A stretch of 64,000 nucleotides of DNA from Pedobacter cryoconitis (GTDB lineage: Bacteria; Bacteroidota; Bacteroidia; Sphingobacteriales; Sphingobacteriaceae): NCBI RefSeq assembly GCF_014207135.1, contig NZ_JACHCC010000001.1, forward strand, positions 1 through 64,000. Direction: 5' to 3'. The notes beneath the pieces were generated by a model. The model saw only the letters and a list, made by a program, of their open reading frames with translations, was not told where the DNA came from and did no database searches. The position numbers and the translations under genes were made by a program. Positions 29,280-38,107 of the stretch are shown in pieces. Each line of letters opens with the position of its first letter. Position 1 is the stretch's first letter.

Positions 29280-31718
29280 TTATTTCTTTGAGATTTTTAA
29301 ATGTTGGAGAACTTTAGCGCTGGTATCATCGGCAGATTGCATCAGATAGAGATCGTATAATTTACCGTCTGCCCAGGTATCAATCATATTGTCATAAAAG
29401 AAACTGCCGGGATTACCAGACTGGCCACCAGGATATACGCCATGTCCCTTTGGTGTTTTTCCTAATTCAACTATCATTCTCCAGGAAGGGCCATTTGTTT
29501 CACCAAGCGCATCGATCGTACTCTTGGCACCTCCGATCATTAATGTTTTAGAACCCATTCCGGGGATATTAGCCAAATGTGGTACATGGGTTTGTTTTAC
29601 ATTAGCCCAGCGCCAGTTTTTACCAATTGGTCCATTTTTTTTCTCCAGGCTGTCGCAGGCATATTTAAAAGCTTCATTGACCAGGTCATTTAAAGTTTCT
29701 TTCTGTGGAGTATTCACATTATCGAACCATTTAGAACCGGGATCTTTTAAAATCAGTTCTGTAGTCCTGTCTTTTGAAGGATAACGCATAGGAACGGAAG
29801 CTATTGTAAAATCATCATCCCATATATCAAAGAACAGGCGTTTAGTCCAGAGATCGAAAATACTCGCCCCGACAGATTTTGCGGAGAAAAACTTATTCCA
29901 TTTACCGGTAATTTCCAGCGCTTCTTTCTGAGTTGCATTTAGTTTAGCAGGATCAACTCTGGAAACAAGAGCAACCAGCAGATCTTGTGCAAGAATGCTA
30001 TAGCTGTCACTCTGCATTATCCGGATACTATCTGCGGTCGCTTTCTGCATAACCTTAAGCCTGTCATTAATCCTTTTGCCTCTTTCATAAGACCCGAATT
30101 CCCAGTTGATATAATAAGGATAAGTTGGGTCTGTAGAAGATTGATTCGCTGAGCTTACAAAGTTTCTTTCGGGGTTTTTGACAGTTGGGTTCTGATCAGC
30201 AGGGATCCAGCCCTGCCAGTCGTTTTTCGGGTCGGAGCCATCCAGGATGAATTTGCCCTGATCTTTCCATTTTAATGGAAATTTTCCGTTTGCAGTAATA
30301 GCAATATCATTTGCAGAGGAGGCAAAGATGAAATTTTGCGCAGGTGCGCTGTAATAAGTCAGGGCTTTGCGGTAATCATCATAGTTTTTAGCCCGGTTCA
30401 GTTTATAGAAAGTCATGAGCTCATTTGATTTATCATGGGCGATCCAGCGAAGTGCATTACCCAGTGGGACATTGTCGGCCATTTTAAGTTTCTCTGGTTT
30501 ATGAAAGTAAACCACTGGTCCATGATGGGTATAAAAGACAGTATCGACTTCAGTTTTAGCCCCTCTGATTTTTATAGTCTCTAATCTGATCTTTGTATTT
30601 TTCCAGGTTTTATTATAGAAATACTGTTTATGTGTATCATCTTTAAATCTGATCTGATAGAAATCAAGGATATCTGCAGCCACATTGGTTACCCCCCAGG
30701 CAATATCTTTATTAAACCCGATAGTGATACCCGGAGCACCCGGCAGGGAAACACCATAGGCATTTAATCCCGGGGCATTTAATTGTATCTGGTACCAGAT
30801 AGAAGGTAAAGTTAAATTCAGATGTGGATCATTGGCCAGAATTGGATAACCTGAAGCAGTTTTTGCACCTGATAATGCCCAGTTGTTACTACCAATTCCG
30901 TCTTCGAGTTCTTTAGTCTTCACTTTACCAGTAGTCATCTCAGTATAGGATTGCGGAGTTGGTGGAACGGGTAGCGGTTTGAAATTCCATTTGGTTCCCA
31001 CAGGAATAATCGGGTCTTCCCGGAAAGGGTAATCGGGAAACAGATCTGCAGTTACTCCGGGGCCATATTTCTTTAAAATATTACTCATGTAAAACTCATC
31101 CGAACCCATAGCCAGTACTGCTGACATTTGTTTGAGCAGCAGGGCACATTTAAGGGGTGTCCAGTCTTCGGGTACAAAATCCAGTATTTTATACTCTAAA
31201 GGAAGTTGTGAACTGGAAAGGGAGTGGATATAATCATTGATCCCGTCTGTATAAGCCATAATCATGGCTTTTGATTTAGGATCTTCCATCATGCCTCTCA
31301 GTGAGTTTTCTGCACCATAAACCATCCCCATCCGACGCTGGTACCTGTCAAGTTCAATAGCTTTTGCGCCTACTACTTCTGATAATCTTCCGGCAGCATA
31401 ACGGGTTTGAAATTCCATTTGCCATAAACGGTTCATTGCAGTAATATAACCCTGGGCATAATAAACGTCATGGTCATTTTTAGCGAAAATATGAGGAATC
31501 ATGCGGTCATCAAAAATTACATCTACAGTTTCTTCTGTCCGTTTGAGCTTGAGAGAGCTTTGTTGTGCAACACTCATTCTCTCCGCATTTTGCCAGAAAC
31601 CGGTAAATGGATTGAGAAACTTTAAGAGTGGAGGCAGGGAACCAAATTTGGTATTTAAACCAAAGGCCAGGAGTACAGGTATAATGATGCAAATGACTGC
31701 TTTAAGTTTATTCCTCAT
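29280..31718 (-). CDS. Penicillin acylase family Ntn-hydrolase
   Basis: An 812-residue amidase of the penicillin/AHL acylase family, predicted to be exported and self-cleaved. An N-terminal hydrophobic segment (about 7-21) anchors or exports it. The alpha part has the family pattern YAQGYITAMNRLWQMEF. The spacer ends at GSNNWALSG, where Ser277 would be the new N-terminal nucleophile of the beta chain. Later ANDPHLNL and the N-rich site FVSSANQ support activity. Members hydrolyse amides such as acyl-homoserine lactones or beta-lactam side chains, and the substrate here is not known. It heads the operon with a membrane protein and a LuxE-like gene. Confidence 0.9.
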   Translation of the reverse strand: MRNKLKAVICIIIPVLLAFGLNTKFGSLPPLLKFLNPFTGFWQNAERMSVAQQSSLKLKRTEETVDVIFDDRMIPHIFAKNDHDVYYAQGYITAMNRLWQMEFQTRYAAGRLSEVVGAKAIELDRYQRRMGMVYGAENSLRGMMEDPKSKAMIMAYTDGINDYIHSLSSSQLPLEYKILDFVPEDWTPLKCALLLKQMSAVLAMGSDEFYMSNILKKYGPGVTADLFPDYPFREDPIIPVGTKWNFKPLPVPPTPQSYTEMTTGKVKTKELEDGIGSNNWALSGAKTASGYPILANDPHLNLTLPSIWYQIQLNAPGLNAYGVSLPGAPGITIGFNKDIAWGVTNVAADILDFYQIRFKDDTHKQYFYNKTWKNTKIRLETIKIRGAKTEVDTVFYTHHGPVVYFHKPEKLKMADNVPLGNALRWIAHDKSNELMTFYKLNRAKNYDDYRKALTYYSAPAQNFIFASSANDIAITANGKFPLKWKDQGKFILDGSDPKNDWQGWIPADQNPTVKNPERNFVSSANQSSTDPTYPYYINWEFGSYERGKRINDRLKVMQKATADSIRIMQSDSYSILAQDLLVALVSRVDPAKLNATQKEALEITGKWNKFFSAKSVGASIFDLWTKRLFFDIWDDDFTIASVPMRYPSKDRTTELILKDPGSKWFDNVNTPQKETLNDLVNEAFKYACDSLEKKNGPIGKNWRWANVKQTHVPHLANIPGMGSKTLMIGGAKSTIDALGETNGPSWRMIVELGKTPKGHGVYPGGQSGNPGSFFYDNMIDTWADGKLYDLYLMQSADDTSAKVLQHLKISKK

Positions 31719-31935
31719 ATAGGGACTAATTACCAGTTAATGGATAGTTCAGAATTTTGGTATTGTATGGCAATTTAATATAAAACTGTATTGATTACTA
31801 ATCTTAATAAGATTTATGTTTTTTTGCAGACAACAGAATCAGCTTTGTTTAACAAAAAGCTAAATAGATTCAGCAAAGCGAATTAAGAATGAATAATTAA
31901 ATTTCTGTTTCAATAATTAGCTGAAAAATCTTGTG

Positions 31936-31966
31936 TTTTGGCATAATAATTAACACTTTAGCTTTG
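31936..31966 (+). promoter_or_regulatory. Candidate promoter of the GH31-glgB operon
   Basis: TTTTG (31936-31940), an 18-base spacer and TAGCTTTG (31959-31966) resemble the Bacteroidota promoter pattern, 47 bases before the GH31 start. The rest of the 31719-32012 gap is AT-rich with no other feature that I can support. Confidence 0.55.
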
Positions 31967-32012
31967 TCAATCAGACAATCAATATAGACAAATAGATTAC
32001 GGGAACCTTTTT

Positions 32013-34484
32013 ATGGAAGAAACAGCAGAACCAGGAAACGAATTAAAGGACAACGAGAATATTAAAGAAATAGTCGAAACGACTATTCAGCATTTAAACA
32101 ATCCGGTACTCGCTTTAAAACCGATTGTTAAAAAATATCTTACCCAAGTTCAGGAAGTACGTAAAGAAGGCAACAAATTTTTCTTCTCAGATGGAGAAGC
32201 GAGTGTAGAAGTCAGGGTAGTCAGTAATGAGATTATCCGGGTAAGGCTTGCTCCCCACAGTGTTTTTCTGGAAGAGTTTTCCTATGCTGTTCCTGTTGTA
32301 GACCAGAAAGTCAGTACTTTTAGTCTGGAAGAACAGGAAGATTGTTATGCCATTTCAACCAATACGATTACCTGTAAAATCAGGAAAGCGGATTTTCATA
32401 TCTCTTTTACTGAGAATCTCTCTCAGCTGGTCATGAGTGAAGATGCCTCACCGATGCACTGGGAAGAAAATGCTGATTTTGGTGGTTATTATGTTTTTGC
32501 TACTAAAAAATGTTATCCGGAGGAGAATTTCTTTGGACTTGGTGATAAATCTGGTAATATGAACCTGCGTGGACGTCATTTCCAAAACTGGAATACAGAT
32601 GCCTATTCTTTTAGCTGGGATCAGGACCCTTTGTACAGAACTATTCCTTTTTATACGGGCGTTCATCAGAAATCTGCCTATGGTATTTTCTTCGATAACA
32701 CCTTCCGTTCTTATTTTGATTTCGGAAAAGAGGATAATGATAAAACAAGCTTCTGGGCTGATGGAGGTGAATTGCAATATTATTACATCCACGGTCCGCA
32801 TATGATGGACGTTATCAAACGTTATCAAAGCCTGACCGGAACACATCCTATGCCTCCCAAATGGGCTTTGGGTTATCACCAGTGTCGCTGGAGTTATTAT
32901 CCGGAGACTAAAGTCAAAGCTGTGGCCGAAGGGTTCCGCTCAAGAGAGATCCCTTGCGATGCCATTTATTTTGATATCGATTATATGGATGGCTACCGTT
33001 GTTTTACCTGGAATAAAAAGCATTTTCCAGATCCGCGTAAAATGATCAAGGAGCTTGCTGATGATGGGTTTAAAACCGTTGTCATGATTGATCCGGGAAT
33101 TAAAGTGGATGATAATTACTGGGTATTTAAAGAAGGTAAAGAAAATAATTACTTCTGCAGAAGGAGTGATGATTATTTTATGGAAGGTCACGTATGGCCT
33201 GGCAGGTGCCAGTTCCCTGATTTTACCAACCCTATAGTCAGGGAGTGGTGGGGCGGACTTTATAAAGAACTGGTAGATATGGGAGTTGCCGGCGTTTGGA
33301 ATGATATGAACGAACCTGCAGTTTTTGGTGCAGGAACTTTTCCGAACGATGTACGTCATAATTTTGACGGACACAGGGGATCACACCGTAAAGCTCATAA
33401 TATTTACGGGATGCAAATGGTACGTTCTACTTATGACGGATTGAAAAAGCTAATGCGTAATAAGCGTCCGTTTACGATTACCCGTGCCGGATATGCCGGA
33501 ATGCAGCGTTATGGTTGTGTCTGGACCGGTGATAATGTAGCCAGCTGGGAGCATTTGAAAATCGGAAATATACAATGTCAGCGGATGTCTGTATCTGGAG
33601 TCCCATTTTGTGGAACGGATATAGGTGGTTTCAGCGGGGAACCTGATGGTGAACTTTTTACACGCTGGATACAGCTGGGTACATTTTCACCTTTCATGCG
33701 TGCCCACTCGGCAGGTGATACAGCCGAAAGAGAGCCCTGGAGTTTTGGGGAGCCTTATACAGCTATTAACCGTAAATTCATTGAACTCAGGTACAAGCTG
33801 ATGCCTTATCTGTATTCGGTGTTCTGGGAACATCATCGTTATGGATTTCCAATCTTAAGACCATTGGTTATGCTGGAGCAGGAAATTGTAAGTAACCACT
33901 TCAGACAGGACGAGTTTGCTTTTGGAGACAAAATTCTGGTATGTCCGATTTTAGAACAGGGTGCGGTTTCCAGAACTGTTTATTTACCAAGAGGGCAATG
34001 GTATAACTTCTGGACGCATGAATTGCTGAACGGAGAAAATGAACATTTAATAGACGCACCTTTAGAAGATATGCCTATCTTCATCAAAGCAGGAGCTGTC
34101 ATCCCGGAATATCCGGTTATGCAATATGTAGGGGAGAAGAATGTGGATGAGGTGTTGTTAAATATCTATTATGCGAATTATGAAGTGAACTCTTTTTTCT
34201 TTGAAGACCACGGGGATACTTTCGCTTATGAACAGGATATTTATTCAGAAAAGAAATTTACGGTTAAAGGAAATGACCGGAGATTACTGATCCAGCAAAA
34301 ACTGGAAGGTTTATATACGCCTAATTACGAAACATATAATTGTAACCTGATTGGTATTCCTTTTGGTGTAAAGAAAGTGATTATAGATGGGGTAGAAACC
34401 AAGGATTACCAGACAGATGATAGAAATTGTTTGCGTTTTAAAACGAATAAAAACTTTGCTGTAATACAGATTCAGGGGGAATAG
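32013..34484 (+). CDS. Glycoside hydrolase family 31 alpha-glucosidase
   Basis: An 823-residue retaining alpha-glucosidase-type enzyme. After an N-terminal beta-sandwich (about 50-260) the catalytic barrel holds the nucleophile in WNDMNEP (Asp431) and the acid/base in TGDN (Asp507). PKWALGYHQCRWSYY marks the barrel start and is a GH31 signature. C-terminal beta domains follow. No clear signal peptide is present, so it probably acts in the cytoplasm. It lies 66 bases before glgB, which suggests work on glycogen or malto-oligosaccharides. Confidence 0.93.
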   Translation: MEETAEPGNELKDNENIKEIVETTIQHLNNPVLALKPIVKKYLTQVQEVRKEGNKFFFSDGEASVEVRVVSNEIIRVRLAPHSVFLEEFSYAVPVVDQKVSTFSLEEQEDCYAISTNTITCKIRKADFHISFTENLSQLVMSEDASPMHWEENADFGGYYVFATKKCYPEENFFGLGDKSGNMNLRGRHFQNWNTDAYSFSWDQDPLYRTIPFYTGVHQKSAYGIFFDNTFRSYFDFGKEDNDKTSFWADGGELQYYYIHGPHMMDVIKRYQSLTGTHPMPPKWALGYHQCRWSYYPETKVKAVAEGFRSREIPCDAIYFDIDYMDGYRCFTWNKKHFPDPRKMIKELADDGFKTVVMIDPGIKVDDNYWVFKEGKENNYFCRRSDDYFMEGHVWPGRCQFPDFTNPIVREWWGGLYKELVDMGVAGVWNDMNEPAVFGAGTFPNDVRHNFDGHRGSHRKAHNIYGMQMVRSTYDGLKKLMRNKRPFTITRAGYAGMQRYGCVWTGDNVASWEHLKIGNIQCQRMSVSGVPFCGTDIGGFSGEPDGELFTRWIQLGTFSPFMRAHSAGDTAEREPWSFGEPYTAINRKFIELRYKLMPYLYSVFWEHHRYGFPILRPLVMLEQEIVSNHFRQDEFAFGDKILVCPILEQGAVSRTVYLPRGQWYNFWTHELLNGENEHLIDAPLEDMPIFIKAGAVIPEYPVMQYVGEKNVDEVLLNIYYANYEVNSFFFEDHGDTFAYEQDIYSEKKFTVKGNDRRLLIQQKLEGLYTPNYETYNCNLIGIPFGVKKVIIDGVETKDYQTDDRNCLRFKTNKNFAVIQIQGE

Positions 34485-34504
34485 CGATTGTTTTTCTGCT
34501 GAGG

Positions 34505-34523
34505 AGTTTTAAACAGGTGCTAA
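34505..34523. repeat. Solo MITE-end-like sequence
   Basis: AGTTTTAAACAGGTGCTAA matches the right end of the inverted repeat at 26510-26581 at 17 of 19 positions. It lies in the GH31-glgB gap. Confidence 0.3.
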
Positions 34524-34550
34524 CATTAAAAGATATAATCCCTTAAAATA

Positions 34551-36512
34551 ATGGCTAAAACAATCCAGGGTAAACCTGTTCAAGAATTTATTGCTGTACC
34601 TACGGAAGCTCCTGTCTGGATTTTTAGTTTACTGACCGATTTTGATGTTGCTTTATTTATTTCAGGCAAACATTTTCGGCTGTATGAGAAGATGGGAGCA
34701 CATCTTTTAGCTGTAAATAACACTGAAGGAACTTATTTCTCAGTCTGGGCACCCAATGCCCGGGATGTCTGTGTAAGTGGTGACTTTAACCAATGGAACA
34801 GTGTTTCACACCGGCTCTATAAACGGCTGGATGAATCTGGGATCTGGGAAGGTTTCATTCCTGGTCTGGGGAAGGGGACGGTCTATAAATATTTTATAAA
34901 GGGGGCCGACGGAAAGGATTATGAAAAAGGTGATCCTTTTGCAACCAGATGGGAGCATCCTCCAAGAACAGCTTCTGTAGTCTGGGATACTATTTATAAA
35001 TGGAAGGATAAATCCTGGTTGAAAAAACGTCCGGAATTAAATGCACTTAATCAGCCAATGTCAGTTTATGAAGTGCACCTGGGATCATGGCAGCGGGATC
35101 CGGCAGAACCTGAACGTATTTTAACTTATAAAGAAATTGCAAATACACTGGTTCCTTATGTGGTAGAAATGGGTTTTACACACGTAGAACTGATGCCTAT
35201 CATGGAATATCCCTATTTTCCTTCATGGGGATACCAGATTACGGGTTATTTTGCGGCGAGCTCCAGACATGGTACTCCACAGGAGTTAATGTACCTGATT
35301 GAACAATTGCATCAGCATGATATTGCTGTAATCCTGGATTGGGTGCCCTCACATTTCCCGGGAGATGCCCATGGTTTGTTTCATTTTGACGGAACTCATT
35401 TATATGAGCATGCCGATATGCGTAAGGGATTTCATCCTGACTGGAAATCGTATATATTTAATTACGACAGAAATGAAGTCAGATCTTTTCTGATCAGTAA
35501 TGCCATGTATTGGCTGGATCAGTTCCATGCAGACGGATTAAGAGTTGATGCAGTAGCGTCTATGTTATATTTTGATTTTTCGAGAAAAGCGGGGGATGCG
35601 GCAACCAACGAATTTGGTGGTTCAGAGAACCTGGGGGCAATTCAGTTTCTAAAAGACCTGAATGAATCCATTTATACTAATTTTAAAGGTGTACAGACCA
35701 TTGCTGAAGAAAGCAGCACTTATCCTGGTGTAACGCATCCGGTAGCTGATGGCGGACTTGGTTTTGGCATGAAGTGGATGATGGGATGGATGAATGATAC
35801 ACTTAAGTATTTTAAAACAGATCCTATCGACAGAAAGTATAATCATCATCAGCTTACTTTTAGTATTACCTATGCATTCTCGGAAAGGTTTATGCTTCCT
35901 TTTTCTCATGATGAAGTCGTTCATGGCAAATCGTCTATGATTTATAAAATGCCGGGTGATGAATGGCGAAAACACGCAAACCTGAGACTCTTGTATGCCT
36001 ATATGTTTACGCAACCAGGAACTAAACTTCTTTTTATGGGAAATGAGTTTGCGCAGAATGGGGAGTGGAATTTTACCAGGTCCCTGGAATGGGATTTATT
36101 GCAGTATAAATCTCATCGGGGAATGCAGACTTATGTAAAGGCGCTGAACAAATTATACCGTTCTGAACCTGCCTTATATGATTTCAGTTTTTCCGGGGAA
36201 GGATTTGAATGGATCAGTGCAGATGACAGGGATCATTCTATTTATGTTTACACCAGAAAAGGACATCTGGCAAAAGATACGCTGATTATTATTCTGAATA
36301 TGACACCTGTGTACAGGCAAAACTATAGAATCGGTTTGCCGTTTAAGGCTTCCTGGAAGGAGATCTTTAACAGTGATGATGCTGAGTTTTTTGGCAGTGG
36401 TAAACAGAATCAGGGGACTTTTAAGCCTGAAGCAATAAATGCTGACGGTAGAGATTACTCCATTACAATTAACATTGCACCCTTAGGAGCAATGGTGCTG
36501 AAAACTGTATAA
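34551..36512 (+). CDS. glgB: 1,4-alpha-glucan branching enzyme
   Basis: Makes alpha-1,6 branches in glycogen. It is 653 residues: an N-terminal CBM48 (YFSVWAPNARDVCVSGDFN near residues 62-80, shown in part), then the GH13 barrel with the nucleophile in GLRVDAVAS (Asp333), the acid/base in AEESS (Glu386) and SHDEVVHGK, a branching-enzyme hallmark, and a C-terminal beta domain. It is shorter at the N-terminus than E. coli GlgB (728), the common short form. It is probably cotranscribed with the GH31 gene and the downstream GNAT. Confidence 0.95.
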   Translation: MAKTIQGKPVQEFIAVPTEAPVWIFSLLTDFDVALFISGKHFRLYEKMGAHLLAVNNTEGTYFSVWAPNARDVCVSGDFNQWNSVSHRLYKRLDESGIWEGFIPGLGKGTVYKYFIKGADGKDYEKGDPFATRWEHPPRTASVVWDTIYKWKDKSWLKKRPELNALNQPMSVYEVHLGSWQRDPAEPERILTYKEIANTLVPYVVEMGFTHVELMPIMEYPYFPSWGYQITGYFAASSRHGTPQELMYLIEQLHQHDIAVILDWVPSHFPGDAHGLFHFDGTHLYEHADMRKGFHPDWKSYIFNYDRNEVRSFLISNAMYWLDQFHADGLRVDAVASMLYFDFSRKAGDAATNEFGGSENLGAIQFLKDLNESIYTNFKGVQTIAEESSTYPGVTHPVADGGLGFGMKWMMGWMNDTLKYFKTDPIDRKYNHHQLTFSITYAFSERFMLPFSHDEVVHGKSSMIYKMPGDEWRKHANLRLLYAYMFTQPGTKLLFMGNEFAQNGEWNFTRSLEWDLLQYKSHRGMQTYVKALNKLYRSEPALYDFSFSGEGFEWISADDRDHSIYVYTRKGHLAKDTLIIILNMTPVYRQNYRIGLPFKASWKEIFNSDDAEFFGSGKQNQGTFKPEAINADGRDYSITINIAPLGAMVLKTV

Positions 36513-36516
36513 CAGG

Positions 36517-37044
36517 ATGGGAATCTGGATAGAAACAGAAAGATTAATACTCAGGGAATACGTTGTATCCGACTGGGAAGCAGTTCATGAATATGCAAAA
36601 CAGGAGGATATTCTCATTTATGAGAACTGGGGACCCAATAGTGAAGCCGATACCAAAGAATTTATTGAGAATGTGATCAAATCTAAAAAGGCAATTCCAA
36701 GAGTTAGTTTTGAACTGGCAATTGTATTCAAAAAAGAAGACAAGCTTATTGGAGGTTGTGGTTTTAGATTTGATACGAAGGAAGAGCATAAGGGAAATCT
36801 GGGTTATATCATTAATCCTTTATATTGGAGAGCCGGATACGCAGTAGAAGCAACCAAGGCTTTAATCCAGTATGCAAGGGCAGAATTAGAAGTGAAAACT
36901 ATCAATGCTACCTGTGATGTACTGAATATTGCTTCTCAGGCAGTTCTGAAGCATTGTGGATTTTCCCGGATCGGGTTAATCAGGAAAGATATTGAAATGA
37001 AAGGAAGAGTCAGGGACACTTTTGTTTTCTCCACCAAAGCATAA
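36517..37044 (+). CDS. RimJ/RimL-type GNAT acetyltransferase
   Basis: A 175-residue acetyltransferase. The start (IETERLILREYVVSDW) is typical of the RimJ/RimL group. The acetyl-CoA region GYIINPLYWRAGYAVEA near residues 92-108 and the later ASQAVLKHCGF helix complete the domain. It starts 4 bases after glgB. Its last 35 bases overlap the convergent PepSY gene, so both genes use the same DNA for their C-termini. Substrate unknown. Confidence 0.88.
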   Translation: MGIWIETERLILREYVVSDWEAVHEYAKQEDILIYENWGPNSEADTKEFIENVIKSKKAIPRVSFELAIVFKKEDKLIGGCGFRFDTKEEHKGNLGYIINPLYWRAGYAVEATKALIQYARAELEVKTINATCDVLNIASQAVLKHCGFSRIGLIRKDIEMKGRVRDTFVFSTKA

Positions 37045-38107
37045 AACCAGTAATTGATAATAAGCCGGGAAGCAGACCTATTAAAACATATAATATTTTA
37101 ACAGGAATACCGCCGAAATTGCCAGTATGTAATGGGAAAAATGTAGTTTCTGTTTTATCCAGCAGGCTTTTTTCACTGAATTTACTTACAGTAGTCAGCT
37201 GACCGGACTTAGCATCAAATGAAACTGAATTTCCGCCTTGAAACAACGGATGCTGATCCTTTAAGGAACCGCTTACTTTGAAATCACTACCTGGCTGCGT
37301 GGGCAGGTAAACACTAAACGGAATTAAATCTGGCATTTTTTTATAAGCTTTAATTAAAAGTCCTTCCAATGATTGCTGAACTAAGGTATTTGGCGGACAT
37401 GGGATAGTTTGTTTTTCCCAATAGGTTTTATCAAACGCAAACATATTCATCCAGAAACCTGTGAAGAAAATAATCAGATTAAAAGCAATGGCCCAGACAC
37501 CAACTATACGATGGAAGCCTGAGGTTATCGTATTGCGGTTTTTCCATCTGATCCAAACCTGAAAAGTCAGTACTTTCCAGATGTATTTCCGGTAAATAAT
37601 AATCCCTGTCAGGGTCGAGAGCAGCATTGTTATCCCAAATATAGTTGCCATTAACAGTCCTGGGAGTCCCAGCTGGAAACTCCAGTGGAACTGTATTAGC
37701 CAGTGTATAAAACCCGTGCTGAAATCCTTAAGGTTTCCATCTCTTATTACCTCTCCTGTGTAAGGATTCATACTGACCATTCCCAGGTCGTAGGTACTGA
37801 TCTTACCGTCATTCTGATATAATCTGAATTCATAGGCCTTATCGGGGGCTGCATCTGGATTCAGCCAGACGATACCTTTTAAATTTGGATGGCTGCTGGT
37901 AATGCTGCGATAAAAGCTGTCCAGAGGCAAAGGTTTGCCTGTCGGGTTTACGGTTAGTAAATCGGCATGAACAGCCTGGTCTATTTCTTTTAAAAAGACA
38001 AGCGCTGATCCGCTTATACCTAATAACAGTAAAAACAGTCCTGTGATTAAACCCAGCCAGCTATGAATGGAAAAAACCAGTACACGTGTTAAATTTATCT
38101 TTTTCAT
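37010..38107 (-). CDS. PepSY-associated membrane protein
   Basis: A 365-residue inner-membrane protein with about four segments (residues 10-35, 140-170, 200-225, 335-360) and two periplasmic PepSY-like stretches. The N-terminal HSWLGLITGLFLLL pattern with a conserved His is typical of the PepSY_TM family, often linked with ferric siderophore reduction or uptake. It overlaps the upstream TonB receptor gene by 4 bases, so they are cotranscribed. Confidence 0.88.
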   Translation of the reverse strand: MKKINLTRVLVFSIHSWLGLITGLFLLLLGISGSALVFLKEIDQAVHADLLTVNPTGKPLPLDSFYRSITSSHPNLKGIVWLNPDAAPDKAYEFRLYQNDGKISTYDLGMVSMNPYTGEVIRDGNLKDFSTGFIHWLIQFHWSFQLGLPGLLMATIFGITMLLSTLTGIIIYRKYIWKVLTFQVWIRWKNRNTITSGFHRIVGVWAIAFNLIIFFTGFWMNMFAFDKTYWEKQTIPCPPNTLVQQSLEGLLIKAYKKMPDLIPFSVYLPTQPGSDFKVSGSLKDQHPLFQGGNSVSFDAKSGQLTTVSKFSEKSLLDKTETTFFPLHTGNFGGIPVKILYVLIGLLPGLLSITGFMLWWRKQKCP

